The notes: generated from the letters alone by a model not told the origin. Positions 35,867 to 45,194 are shown, numbered from the stretch's first letter. The stretch is 64,000 bases of DNA from Limnovirga soli (GCF_013106755.1 NZ_WHPF01000006.1:1-64000); one strand, 5' to 3'. Made by a program: numbers and translations.

Positions 35867-37894
35867 ATGCAAATAAGAAATTGGAAGACTAAAAGAACAC
35901 TTAGCTGGTTGAGTTTATTTGTTTTTATAATTACCCTGAGTATAATTGTGGTTTCGTGTAACAAAAAATTTGATGAGCCACCATCATATGTTGGCCCGAA
36001 TATTACCCCTGATTTAGCCATTAGCGATTTAAAAGCCATGCACACAAATGGTGGGCTGGAATTAATTACTGAGGATAAAACCATTGGCGGTGTAGTTGTT
36101 GCAGATGACCTGAGTGGTAATTTTTATAAAACAATTGTAATACAGGATGAAACCGGTGGTATACAAATTAAACTGGACGGCTTTGATTTATATACCCAAT
36201 ACCCAGTTGGCCGTATGGTGTATATTAAGGTAAAGGGACTTTATCTTGGCGATTATAATAAATTGTTACAACTGGGTGGTGGCATTGATAATACGGTAAG
36301 TCCTGCCAGACTTGGCTATCTAGCTTCTACCCTATTTGATCAATACATCATTAAGGGCAGCCTTAACAATGTAATAACACCTAAAGTAGTAAAGGTGGCC
36401 GACCTGAATGATAGCTATCAAAATACCCTTATTCAACTGGATAATTTTGAATTTGCTACAGGCGATACGTCCAAACAATTTGCGGATGTTACTTTAACTG
36501 CATCTGCAATAAACTATACCATAAAAAGTTGCGGTGGTGAAAGCATTATTTTAAGAAATAGCAGTTATGCAGATTTTGCCGGTTATGACCTGCCAAATGG
36601 CAATGGTAGTATTTTGGCTATTTACACCGTTTTTGGTTCTACCAAACAATTGAATATCCGCGACTCATCTGACGTTAAATTTTATAATACCCGTTGCGGC
36701 GGTGGTGGTGGAGGCGGTGGCGGTACCGGTTCTATTATCAGTATTTCAGATTTAAGGGCTTTATACACAGGTACCGAAGTTAGTTTAGGTTCTTATCAGG
36801 TTAAAGGCATTGTGATTTCTGATGCAGGTAGTAAAAACATTTCTGCCGGCAATATCATTTTACAGGATGGCGCCAAAGGCATTGCCCTTTATTTTGGGAG
36901 TAGCGCTGCAACCAGCAATTTCCTGATTGGAGATTCATTGGTGGTGGATATTACCGGTGGTACATTAAAACAATTTAGTGGTTCGCTGGAAGTGGTACTA
37001 CCTTCTTCCTCTTTACCAAATACCAAGGCGGGTACAGGTAAAACAGTTACGCCACAAACGCTTACTGTATCGCAGTTTAACAGCGCCATGCCAGATATTG
37101 AATATACGCTGGTTAAATTTGTTGATGCTACCGCCAGCGGCAATGCCACTTATAGCGGCAATAATACGTTAACGGATGCCTCGGGCTCAACTACCATGTA
37201 TACTAAAACAGGCTCATCTGGCGCCACTTTTGGGGGTGACGCCTTGCCTACAACTGCTAAAACATGGGTTGGTTATGGTAGTATGTTTAACAGCACCAAA
37301 CAATTCTCCATCCGCAATACAGCCGATGTTACCGATGGTGGCAGCAATGGCGGTGGTGGTGGTGGAGGCGGTGGAACCGGCACTGCAGACCTTATTTTCT
37401 CTGAGTATATTGAAGGTTCTTCCAATAATAAATACATTGAAATTTATAATGCAGGCAGTGCTGCAGCCGATTTGTCCAGGTATATAGTAAAACTATATGC
37501 CAATGGTACAACTACTGCCACCAATTCTGCCAAATTAGATACTTTGGTAGGTAGCAGTACCCTTGCACCTGGTGCTATATTGGTGCTGAAACAACCAAGT
37601 GCTGTACTTGCTTTACCAGGTGGTGTTACCGCATTTAGCAGCAGCGTTTGTAATTTTAACGGTGATGATGCGCTTACCATTGAGAAAGATGGTACAGTTA
37701 TAGATGTTTTTGGAACAGTTGGTACCGACCCAGGTACCAGTTGGACAGTCGCAGGCAGTACCAGTGGTGCAGCAGATAAAACCGTGCGCCGCAAATCTAC
37801 CGTTACTGCGGGAAATACAGATTGGGCCAGTTCATCTGCCAATGAATGGGATTTAGCTTCTACTGATGATGTATCCAATCTGGGTAGCCGATAA
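35867..37894 (+). CDS. Surface lipoprotein with two DUF5689-type domains and a lamin-tail domain
   Basis: 675 residues. The lipoprotein signal ends at Cys31 (IIVVSC). Two related DUF5689-like OB-type domains (about 40-275 and 288-490) are joined to a C-terminal lamin-tail domain (about 508-640; LIFSEYIEGSSNNKYIEIYN) by two poly-Gly linkers at about 278-286 and 495-504, encoded by ggt/ggc runs. OB and lamin-tail modules are typical of secreted nucleases and DNA-binding surface proteins in Bacteroidota. With the TonB receptor and secreted nuclease it likely binds extracellular DNA. No nuclease catalytic domain is evident in this protein itself. Confidence 0.82.
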   Translation: MQIRNWKTKRTLSWLSLFVFIITLSIIVVSCNKKFDEPPSYVGPNITPDLAISDLKAMHTNGGLELITEDKTIGGVVVADDLSGNFYKTIVIQDETGGIQIKLDGFDLYTQYPVGRMVYIKVKGLYLGDYNKLLQLGGGIDNTVSPARLGYLASTLFDQYIIKGSLNNVITPKVVKVADLNDSYQNTLIQLDNFEFATGDTSKQFADVTLTASAINYTIKSCGGESIILRNSSYADFAGYDLPNGNGSILAIYTVFGSTKQLNIRDSSDVKFYNTRCGGGGGGGGGTGSIISISDLRALYTGTEVSLGSYQVKGIVISDAGSKNISAGNIILQDGAKGIALYFGSSAATSNFLIGDSLVVDITGGTLKQFSGSLEVVLPSSSLPNTKAGTGKTVTPQTLTVSQFNSAMPDIEYTLVKFVDATASGNATYSGNNTLTDASGSTTMYTKTGSSGATFGGDALPTTAKTWVGYGSMFNSTKQFSIRNTADVTDGGSNGGGGGGGGGTGTADLIFSEYIEGSSNNKYIEIYNAGSAAADLSRYIVKLYANGTTTATNSAKLDTLVGSSTLAPGAILVLKQPSAVLALPGGVTAFSSSVCNFNGDDALTIEKDGTVIDVFGTVGTDPGTSWTVAGSTSGAADKTVRRKSTVTAGNTDWASSSANEWDLASTDDVSNLGSR

Positions 37895-37917
37895 TACTTG
37901 CTAAACTCAAATTTACT

Positions 37918-37943
37918 AAAGCCCCTTCTTGGGGCTTTTTTTT
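37918..37943 (+). terminator. Rho-independent terminator after the DUF5689 gene
   Basis: 8-bp stem aaagcccc / ggggcttt with loop ttctt and a run of T after it, 24 nt past the stop. Confidence 0.85.
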
Positions 37944-38282
37944 GTAGCAAGCCACTAACAATAGCAAAAACACCAGCCAATCAGGTTAAAAACCATTTTG
38001 AATAATAATAAACACTGTTCAACAGCAGGAATAGGCTAACTAGGCAACCCTACGCATTAATAAAGCGTTTCTTATTCATTATCAAGCTATTTGGGGTATT
38101 TTTTTATATAAATTTTGCCTTCCAAACAAAATTTGGCAGCTAAAGATGTACTGTATTAAAAAAAGATTAACTTTAAAATGAAGGAACTGTAAGAACACCG
38201 ATGTTTTAACCCTATCCTGTTTTTAGAACACTCCTTTTAAACGGTAATATCAAACTAAGAAAGGAAATCTGCCAACAGGAAA
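37944..38282. other. AT-rich upstream region of the second histidine kinase
   Basis: 339 nt containing no recognisable gene or dispersed repeat. It presumably carries the kinase promoter, which I could not locate. Confidence 0.4.
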
Positions 38283-40139
38283 ATGAATGATACAATGATT
38301 GATTTCCAATACTTGTTTGAAAATTCAGCAGAACTTGAACTAATTCTCTCCAAAGAATTAACCATACTATCTGTAACAAACGGATTTCTGTCGTTAACCC
38401 ATACGCAAAAACTGCAAATAATTAATCAACCCTTCCTTTCATTTTTACAATCAAAACCGGATAGTGAATCGAATGTAAACCTGCTTCATAGGCAATTAAA
38501 ACATGCCATTCACCAACAAACAAACATTCAAATTCCAGTAGCAACGTATCATTTTAAACAAAACCAGTTTCATCAACAATTTCATTGGCAAATAACTATT
38601 ACGCCGGTTGTAAATCATCATAAGGAAGCGGTAATTAAGTTACAAATCCATAATCATGTACCACAGGTATCGGCTAACAGTATAGATAACTTGTCTCTAA
38701 CGGCAATTTTAGATAAAAGCCTTAACGAAATTTATATTTTCGATGTATTTACCCTGCAATTTGAATATGTAAATGAAGGCGCCCTTAAAAACCTTGGTTA
38801 TACCCGACAGGAAATGTTACACCTCACCCCTGTACATCTAAAACCAAAATACAACGAAGCTTCTTTCAGGGAGATGTTGGAGCCACTAAAAAAAGGTGAA
38901 TCAGATAAACTGGTAATTGAAACTGTTCACAAACGCAAAGACAATACACTATATGATGTACAGGTACATCAACAACTTATTTCTATCAATAACCAATTAA
39001 AATATCTTTCCATTGTACTAGATATTACCGAGGACAAAAAGAATCAAATTACCCTAAGAAAACTATCAAAAATTGTTGAGCAAAGTCCGGCCTCTATTGT
39101 AATTACCAACTTAGATGGCAATATAGAATATGTTAACCCTGCTTTTTCAAAACTTACTGGCTATACCTTTAAACAGGCTTATGGCAAAAATCCTAAAATA
39201 TTAAAAACACAATTTACACAACCCGGTACACATGCCCATATGTGGAAACTAATAAAACAAGGTAAAGTATGGCATGGCGAGTTTTGCAATAAAAAGAAAA
39301 ACGGGGAACTCTATTGGGAGTCTGCCACTATTTCTCCCATTATCAATTCGCAAGGTAATATTACCCATTATGTAGCCGTAAAAGAAAATATAACCGAACG
39401 CAAAAAAGTAGAGCGGGAAAAAGAAAAAATGATTGTTGACCTTATCAAAACCAATAACGAGTTAGATCAGTTTACCTTCATCGCTACCCACAATTTAAGG
39501 GCACCCTTATCTAATTTACTAAGTATCGTAGACCTGCTAAAAACCGATACCATTCAAGACGAAAGAACCTTAAAATTGATAACAGGTTTTAAAGAGTCTA
39601 CAAAAATGTTAGATGCCACATTAAACGACCTGCTTAAAATATTGCTGATTAAAAACGATTTGGATATTAACCTAAAACCTATCTCCTTAACAGAAGCTTG
39701 TCAATATGCCATCAGGTCTATCAGTCAACTAAATAACAATGGAGATATTATTTTGGAAACAGATTTTTCTGCGGCAGATACGGTTATGTTTTACCAACCT
39801 TATCTGGAAAGTATATTCCATAACCTGCTTACCAATTCCATCAGGTATTGTTCGCCGGAGCGGAAATTACATATCTCCATTCGTTCTGAACTGTCAAAAA
39901 AAACAACCTTTGTGTACTTTACTGATAATGGACTGGGTATAGACCTGGAGAAAAATAAAGACAAAGTATTTGGCTTGTACCAGCGCTTTCACAGTCATCA
40001 AAACACCAAGGGACTAGGCCTGTATATGACCAAATCTCAAATGGTTAGCCTGGGTGGCAATATAGAGGTAGAAAGCCAGGTAAACCAGGGCGTAACTTTC
40101 ATCCTCAGTTTCTCCAACAAACACTTGCCTGCTCTTTAA
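38283..40139 (+). CDS. PAS-domain sensor histidine kinase
   Basis: 618 residues, soluble. Three PAS-like regions (about 5-125, 135-255 and 258-385; the third with ITNLDGNIEYVNPAF and ENITERKK) precede a HisKA domain with His403 in FIATHNLRAPLS. The HATPase domain follows, with NLLTNSIRYCSP (N box), FTDNGLGIDL and TKGLGLYM. The THN-type H-box is typical of Bacteroidota PAS kinases. There is no receiver domain and no adjacent regulator; it is an orphan kinase, and its signal is unknown. Confidence 0.9.
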   Translation: MNDTMIDFQYLFENSAELELILSKELTILSVTNGFLSLTHTQKLQIINQPFLSFLQSKPDSESNVNLLHRQLKHAIHQQTNIQIPVATYHFKQNQFHQQFHWQITITPVVNHHKEAVIKLQIHNHVPQVSANSIDNLSLTAILDKSLNEIYIFDVFTLQFEYVNEGALKNLGYTRQEMLHLTPVHLKPKYNEASFREMLEPLKKGESDKLVIETVHKRKDNTLYDVQVHQQLISINNQLKYLSIVLDITEDKKNQITLRKLSKIVEQSPASIVITNLDGNIEYVNPAFSKLTGYTFKQAYGKNPKILKTQFTQPGTHAHMWKLIKQGKVWHGEFCNKKKNGELYWESATISPIINSQGNITHYVAVKENITERKKVEREKEKMIVDLIKTNNELDQFTFIATHNLRAPLSNLLSIVDLLKTDTIQDERTLKLITGFKESTKMLDATLNDLLKILLIKNDLDINLKPISLTEACQYAIRSISQLNNNGDIILETDFSAADTVMFYQPYLESIFHNLLTNSIRYCSPERKLHISIRSELSKKTTFVYFTDNGLGIDLEKNKDKVFGLYQRFHSHQNTKGLGLYMTKSQMVSLGGNIEVESQVNQGVTFILSFSNKHLPAL

Positions 40140-40207
40140 GCATAAAAGCCGCCATCCAATATTTAAAACCAATATTGTTTCAGCTACAGCAAATCTAATG
40201 CACATCC

Positions 40208-40227
40208 GTTGTGTCACTCACTTGTAC
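40208..40227 (-). repeat. Dispersed intergenic repeat, type II core
   Basis: Minus-strand gtacaagtgagtgacacaac followed by ggatgtgcat. It overlaps an in-frame GTG that would otherwise extend the next gene upstream. Confidence 0.8.
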
Positions 40228-40279
40228 GGTTAGATTCGCTATTGGGCTTTTATCAAAACAACCATTAAAGCGCCGGCTA

Positions 40280-40356
40280 TTATTTAGCCTACCTATATCC
40301 GCAGAAGAAGGCAATTATTTGGAAAGGGTATTTAGTTCGGTTATTTTTGAGTTGAA
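40280..40356 (+). repeat. Cassette-type repeat, copy A
   Basis: Contains ccgcagaagaaggcaattat, ttggaaagggtatttagttc and tatttttgagttg. It matches copies B and C and ends about 25 nt before the start of the small gene that follows. Confidence 0.65.
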
Positions 40357-40381
40357 GTCAACCGAAACACACGCTCTACTA

Positions 40382-40945
40382 ATGACACTAACACCCAGCC
40401 ATATTGAATTTGAAAATTTTTGTAACCAACTCATTGGTTTTACAATTACTAAAGTTGAATATTCAGAAATTGATTATGAGCCGACTAGAGCTATACCTTA
40501 TTATCCAACACAATTTCAAAACTTGCACTCAGTTGACTTTTCAATTTTCTTACATACGGACAAAAACAATTTGATTGAAATTTATTGGGATGGACAATTT
40601 TTTGAGTATGGTATTGGAGTTAAACTAGATGAAAAGTCAGACTTTTCAGGTTTCATAACGTGGGATGTATCTGAAAGTGAACTTTGGAAAAAGTTTATAG
40701 GTACAACGATTACTGATATAAAAATTTCATGGGTGAGAGTTAACTCAAATGAACAAAAGTCAGGTAAAAAAGAGAGTTTTATTTATCCGCAAGACATCTC
40801 ATTAATGTTTACAAACCACAAAAAAGTATTTATTAGTGCCGCGGGTTTTCTGGAGGAAGGAGACTCAGAAGTTTACGGAATGCTGGATAACTTATCAGTT
40901 ACAGACAACGAATATTTAGCTAGACAGGTTAAAATGATAACATGA
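40382..40945 (+). CDS. Small protein of unknown function (island gene 1)
   Basis: 187 residues from the ATG at 40382. A longer reading frame begins at a GTG (40211), but that stretch runs through a type II dispersed repeat and copy A of the island repeat, so it is probably not coding. The product is soluble, acidic and rich in aromatic residues, with alternating strand-like segments (FSIFLHTDKNNLIEIYWDG and ITDIKISWVRV). I do not recognise a domain; the size and composition resemble immunity or other accessory proteins. It is clearly AT-rich compared with its neighbours, which suggests acquired DNA. Confidence 0.6.
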   Translation: MTLTPSHIEFENFCNQLIGFTITKVEYSEIDYEPTRAIPYYPTQFQNLHSVDFSIFLHTDKNNLIEIYWDGQFFEYGIGVKLDEKSDFSGFITWDVSESELWKKFIGTTITDIKISWVRVNSNEQKSGKKESFIYPQDISLMFTNHKKVFISAAGFLEEGDSEVYGMLDNLSVTDNEYLARQVKMIT

Positions 40946-40982
40946 TTAAGAAGGGAGGTGCTGACACTAGGCAAGTAAGCAA

Positions 40983-41067
40983 GGAGGATTTGTTCCCCTG
41001 CTACCGACAGCGGCAGAAGAACACATTTTTTGGAAAAGGTATTTAGTTCTTCTATTTTTGAGTTGAG
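40983..41067 (+). repeat. Cassette-type repeat, copy B
   Basis: Contains cccctgctaccgacagcggc, agaagaacacattttttgga, aaaggtatttagttctt and tatttttgagttgag. It lies between island genes 1 and 2. Confidence 0.7.
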
Positions 41068-41125
41068 CATCATTTGAATTTATTTCTTAAAACTTTTATT
41101 AAAATAAGTCTTCTAAATATCTAAT

Positions 41126-41590
41126 GTGACAATAAAAAACTTTAAACTCCTTTTTATCTTTTCATGTACATCATTTTGTATTACGACTTATGCTCAATCT
41201 GTCGTTTCAAATGATTTTGATAGCTGTAAAGTTTTTGCTATTAGTTATTCAGCTATGTATAGAATGAGAATTTATCCAGAAAATTTGATTTACGATTTTA
41301 ATGATACATCTTTTATTGTTGACAAAGCAAGTGCTGAAAAAGTTTTAAATGTTATTTATACATTTCAAACTCGAATAGTAAAACAAGATAATAATAAGCC
41401 GTTTCAAAATATGTATCGCGTTGACTATAGATTGTTGTTTTTATTTTACAAAGAACAAAAAATAAACTTAGTTGGCTTTGGTGCAAATGGACTAATGGCT
41501 ATTAATGACACTGTTTATAAGTTTGACAAGAATATATTAAAGACATTGACAACAGTTATTCCAGGTTTAAAACCAACAATACGTTTATAA
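41126..41590 (+). CDS. Small exported protein of unknown function (island gene 2)
   Basis: 154 residues starting at a GTG (41126) that gives a signal peptide (about 1-23, FKLLFIFSCTSFCITTYAQ). An ATG two bases earlier is out of frame and stops at once. The mature protein has no recognised domain. It is AT-rich like its two island neighbours. The island repeat B lies 58 nt upstream and copy C lies 45 nt after its stop. The function is unknown. Confidence 0.55.
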   Translation: MTIKNFKLLFIFSCTSFCITTYAQSVVSNDFDSCKVFAISYSAMYRMRIYPENLIYDFNDTSFIVDKASAEKVLNVIYTFQTRIVKQDNNKPFQNMYRVDYRLLFLFYKEQKINLVGFGANGLMAINDTVYKFDKNILKTLTTVIPGLKPTIRL

Positions 41591-41635
41591 TACATTCAGA
41601 TAAAATCAAACAAACGAACGCCCAGTCTAGTAACC

Positions 41636-41714
41636 AAGGGGGGATTTCGTCCCCTGCTACCAAAAGCGGAATAACGCATTTTTTTTGGAAAGGGTTTTTA
41701 GTTCGCTATTTTTG
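41636..41714 (+). repeat. Cassette-type repeat, copy C
   Basis: Contains ggggatttcgtcccctgcta, accaaaagcggaataacgca and ttttttttggaaagggtttt, then tagttcgctatttttgag. A short ggggatttcgtcccc stem-loop is at its left end. Confidence 0.7.
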
Positions 41715-41731
41715 AGAAAGGCTCAATTATT

Positions 41732-42271
41732 ATGCAAGACACAAACATCTATATAGAAAAAATAGGCAGTTCTACAAGACAAATAGACTTTGTTGAGCTT
41801 AACCAACTCAAAAAAGACATTTTATGGATATTTGATGAAAATGGTAGTGATTTACATAACGCATACGTTCCAGACTATTCTTTTACGCTACCTTATTGGG
41901 AATATGCATCAATTAACGGGAAATACTTGTATGATGATGATAAGAATTTTTATAGAGAAGGAGCCCTTATCATCATTTTATGCATGTTGGCTGAATATGT
42001 GGACATTCAAGGTGGTAGTCAATTAGTTTTTGGTGACCATAATTTAAACGATATTCTAAACTATATCAATTTGTTTAAGCCAGAAAATGAAAATCAAAAT
42101 TCTCTTAAAGAACTAGTAATCTTGGGAATTTCAATATCAGTAACAATTACAAAAGAGGATATTGCGAAAAATGAAGATTTTGAGCATTCAGACTTAGACA
42201 AATTTCTTTCCTCTTTGAAGTGGGTGGACAATACATTCATACAGGCGTATTACAAATCAAAACTAACTTGA
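41732..42271 (+). CDS. Small protein of unknown function (island gene 3)
   Basis: 179 residues from the ATG at 41732, placed 18 nt after island repeat C. It is soluble and acidic, with an internal hydrophobic helix (EGALIIILCMLAEYVDIQGG), and no recognised domain. Its base composition matches the other island genes. It may be an accessory or immunity-type gene, but nothing in the sequence proves this. Confidence 0.6.
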   Translation: MQDTNIYIEKIGSSTRQIDFVELNQLKKDILWIFDENGSDLHNAYVPDYSFTLPYWEYASINGKYLYDDDKNFYREGALIIILCMLAEYVDIQGGSQLVFGDHNLNDILNYINLFKPENENQNSLKELVILGISISVTITKEDIAKNEDFEHSDLDKFLSSLKWVDNTFIQAYYKSKLT

Positions 42272-42590
42272 ACTTCGTCTATTTCCCTGCTGCTGCCCGT
42301 CCCCACCATCAGCTTTCGCTTTAACATTCGCTTCGGTAAAGCTCCACTTACAATCCAACTGTACAAGAGTGCGACGCAAGTAAAGCCCAATAGCTGATGA
42401 ATGTTTGGCATATAAAAATGCCTTTAGCAATAAACAAATAAGCCCAATTTTTTATTGGCGCCAACGCGTAATAGAATTAACCATTTCAACCGGTGAATAT
42501 TGGTAAAACACAGTACTTTCGTGCCGTTAATACAATCTATTTTACAGCCCGGTACCAGCCATTGTTACCTGCTGTTTTAACCGAAAATAT
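42272..42590. other. Spacer between the island and the M20 peptidase
   Basis: 319 nt. It begins with a partial island-repeat-like stretch (ccctgctgctgcccgtcc near 42290), then a perfect type I repeat (42361-42380). Nothing else is recognised. Confidence 0.45.
42361..42380 (+). repeat. Dispersed intergenic repeat, type I core
   Basis: Perfect gtacaagagtgcgacgcaag with tail taaagccc. Confidence 0.85.
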
Positions 42591-43967
42591 ATGAATATGG
42601 AAGCTTGGAAAACCTACCAGGAACAACACAAAGACCGTTTCCTGAACGAATTGCTGGAACTTTTGCGCATACCCAGCGTAAGTGCCCGTACCGAAAACAA
42701 GGATGATATGATTGCCTGCGCCAACCTGGTAAAACAACGTTTACTGGAAGCAGGTGCAGATAGTGTAACCATTTACCCCACCGCCGGCCACCCCATAGTA
42801 TATGGCGAAAAAATGATTGATGCCGGCAAACCCACCGTTTTGGTATATGGCCATTACGATGTTCAACCCGCAGACCCACTGGAGCTTTGGAACAGCGGCC
42901 CTTTTGAACCCGTAATTAAAGATGGTAAAATTTTTGCCCGTGGTGCCTGCGATGATAAGGGCCAGTTTTATATGCATGTTAAAGCATTGGAAACCCTTAC
43001 CAATACCAATAGCCTGCCCGTTAATGTAAAATTTATAATTGAAGGCGAAGAAGAAATAGGCTCACCCAACCTGGGCATATTTGTAAAAGAACATACCACC
43101 TTGCTAAAAGCCGATGTAATTTTAATTAGCGATACGGCCATGCTTAGCATAGATAACCCCAGCATTGATGTGGGCGTACGCGGTTTAAGTTATATTGAAG
43201 TAGAAGTTACCGGCCCCAACCGCGATTTGCACAGTGGTGTTTACGGTGGCGCAGTAGCCAACCCCATTACCATACTGGCACATATGATTACCAGCCTGCA
43301 CGATGAAAATAACCATATCACCATTCCGGGTTTTTATAACGATGTAGTTGAATCATCGGCCGAAGAAAGAGCGGAACTTGCCAAAGCACCTTACGATGAA
43401 GCTGCCTATAAAGAAGAATTAGGCGTTACCGCTTTATGGGGCGAAAAAGGTTACTCAACCAATGAACGTACCGGTATAAGACCTACCCTTGAATTAAATG
43501 GTATTTGGGGGGGGTATACCGGCGAAGGCTCTAAAACCGTATTGCCCTCAAAAGCACATGCCAAAATAAGTTGCCGACTGGTGCCCAACCAAAAGCACGA
43601 AGTAATGACGGAGCTGATTATTAACCATATCATAAGCATTGCCCCAGCCGGCGTTACTGTAAAAGCAGCACCGCACCATGGCGGCGACCCTTACATGACA
43701 CCGGTTGACAGTATTGAATACCGCGCTGCGGCCAAAGCCATTGAAACAACTTTTGGCAAAGCACCTATTCCGGTTAGAGGTGGTGGCAGTATTCCTATCA
43801 CCGCTTTATTTGAAGCAGAACTGGGTTGCAAAGTGGTATTTCTTGGTTTTGGGTTAGACAGCGACAACCTGCATAGTCCCAATGAAAAATACGACCTGGT
43901 AAATTTTTATAAAGGCATAGAAACCATCCCTTATTTTCATGCATTTTTTGCTGAAATGAAGCAATAA
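42591..43967 (+). CDS. M20-family dipeptidase
   Basis: A 458-residue zinc-dependent peptidase of the M20A dipeptidase (CNDP-like) group. Metal ligands are visible: His88 and Asp90 in VYGHYDVQP, Asp121 in GACDDKGQ, and the Glu154/Glu155 pair in EGEEEIGSPN. The small dimerisation domain lies around residues 205-320 (SYIEVEVTGPNRDLHSG). There is no signal peptide, so it acts in the cytoplasm to split dipeptides. Met3 is an alternative start. It is a single gene followed by a strong bidirectional terminator. Confidence 0.93.
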   Translation: MNMEAWKTYQEQHKDRFLNELLELLRIPSVSARTENKDDMIACANLVKQRLLEAGADSVTIYPTAGHPIVYGEKMIDAGKPTVLVYGHYDVQPADPLELWNSGPFEPVIKDGKIFARGACDDKGQFYMHVKALETLTNTNSLPVNVKFIIEGEEEIGSPNLGIFVKEHTTLLKADVILISDTAMLSIDNPSIDVGVRGLSYIEVEVTGPNRDLHSGVYGGAVANPITILAHMITSLHDENNHITIPGFYNDVVESSAEERAELAKAPYDEAAYKEELGVTALWGEKGYSTNERTGIRPTLELNGIWGGYTGEGSKTVLPSKAHAKISCRLVPNQKHEVMTELIINHIISIAPAGVTVKAAPHHGGDPYMTPVDSIEYRAAAKAIETTFGKAPIPVRGGGSIPITALFEAELGCKVVFLGFGLDSDNLHSPNEKYDLVNFYKGIETIPYFHAFFAEMKQ

Positions 43968-43986
43968 AATACCTGTATTTATACAT

Positions 43987-44020
43987 AAAAGGCTTTCATG
44001 TATTTGCATGAAAGCCTTTT
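43987..44020. terminator. Bidirectional terminator between dipeptidase and esterase
   Basis: Perfect 14-bp stem aaaaggctttcatg / catgaaagcctttt with a 6-nt loop between two convergent genes. Confidence 0.88.
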
Positions 44021-44046
44021 GTTTTCTTATACCAAACATTTCAACT

Positions 44047-45144
44047 TTATCCCGTAGGTGCCCAATTAAAAGTCCGGTATACCATTGGGGTATTTTTGTG
44101 GCCCGGCAATAGAATGGTCATTTGGCTTTTCTTGCGTCGCACACTTGAACTGCAGTAATTAGTGGCAACTTTTAACAGCCCATCACCATGTGGCGATTGA
44201 TAGCTACCCGCTTTTATTATTTGCGAAGCATCTATCTGTTGTATTAATTGAAACAGAAAATCTGCCATTAACTGCAGTGTAGTGTCTTTATAAGGTGCAA
44301 ACTTTAAACCCAGGTCATGTTTTGCAGATTGATAACCGTGAATGGTGGTAGTTAAACCTAAATTGGTTGCCCTGGTAAATATGGGCAGGCTGCCATACAA
44401 TAACATTTCATCGTTGTTTTTATTATAGCCTATATTCCATGGTACCGTTACATCACCCCTAGATTGTACGCAACCAATGGGTGGATCGTTGTTTTCCATC
44501 CACGACGTATCGGTTATAGCACCCCATAATGAATAAACCCCTGCCACAGCACTGGTATTGGGTAATTGATTGGTATTACCCTCAATATCAGCATTGGAAC
44601 TTATGCCAAGTGCGGAAGCCCGGTTTGCTTTAATATAGGCTTTGGTAATGGCAGCAATAGCCCCCGCCGAAGCCCCGGAAACAAATATTTTATTGGTGTC
44701 TATGGCATACGCAGCTGCATTGGCTTTGGCAAACCGGATAAACCCATTATAATCCTGTACCGCTCTTATTAAAGCAGATTGTAATGCTTTGGGGGCGGTA
44801 ATATCCATACCCAGCCTATAATCAATGGAAGCAATTACAAAACCTTTTAAGGCAAGGCGTTGGCAAAAAGCTACAATAAAAGAATCGTTACGACTACCAT
44901 TTCTAAAACCGCCACCATGCGCAAATACAATCATGGCGCGTTGTACCGCAGTATCATTATCCGGCAGGTAAATATCGGCCTGCAATTCTGTTGATTGTGC
45001 CTGGTAATTAAGGTTATTGCCATAGCTTAAGGTTTGCATATGGCTACCCGTAAAAACATCATCTTTATACCGCTGCAATAATTGCTGGCTATTGGCTTGC
45101 AACTGAATAAATAATAGTAAAACCGGTATTAGTGTTTTTTGCAT
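44047..45144 (-). CDS. Exported alpha/beta-hydrolase (carboxylesterase type) with a repeat-derived C-terminus
   Basis: About 365 residues from the ATG at 45144, which opens a signal peptide (MQKTLIPVLLLFIQLQANSQ); a TTG/ATG upstream is less likely. The oxyanion motif FAHGGGFRNGS and nucleophile elbow SGASAGAIA match the BD-FAE/lipase group. The C-terminal region (about residues 325-365) is odd: at CSSSVRRKKSQ the frame runs straight through a type I dispersed repeat (44131-44150) and then continues to the stop. This suggests the repeat inserted into the gene end and changed its natural C-terminus. The esterase fold precedes it and is probably intact. Confidence 0.8.
   Translation of the reverse strand: MQKTLIPVLLLFIQLQANSQQLLQRYKDDVFTGSHMQTLSYGNNLNYQAQSTELQADIYLPDNDTAVQRAMIVFAHGGGFRNGSRNDSFIVAFCQRLALKGFVIASIDYRLGMDITAPKALQSALIRAVQDYNGFIRFAKANAAAYAIDTNKIFVSGASAGAIAAITKAYIKANRASALGISSNADIEGNTNQLPNTSAVAGVYSLWGAITDTSWMENNDPPIGCVQSRGDVTVPWNIGYNKNNDEMLLYGSLPIFTRATNLGLTTTIHGYQSAKHDLGLKFAPYKDTTLQLMADFLFQLIQQIDASQIIKAGSYQSPHGDGLLKVATNYCSSSVRRKKSQMTILLPGHKNTPMVYRTFNWAPTG
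44131..44150 (-). repeat. Dispersed type I repeat inside the esterase reading frame
   Basis: Minus-strand gttcaagtgtgcgacgcaag followed by aaaagcc. It is the only copy that sits well inside a credible coding frame. Confidence 0.8.
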
Positions 45145-45194
45145 GATGCATAGATTTCCCCACAAACTTAACTGTAAACCGGCGGTTAATCACA

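Noticed and set aside
40211-40381. N-terminal extension of island gene 1 from a GTG
   Set aside because: The extension reads through a type II repeat and the island repeat, so it is more likely noncoding.
40983-41714. Integron attC sites in the small-gene island
   Set aside because: The repeats lack the RYYYAAC...GTTRRRY ends, and no integrase is in the window. A cgaac/gttcg pair is present in copy C only.
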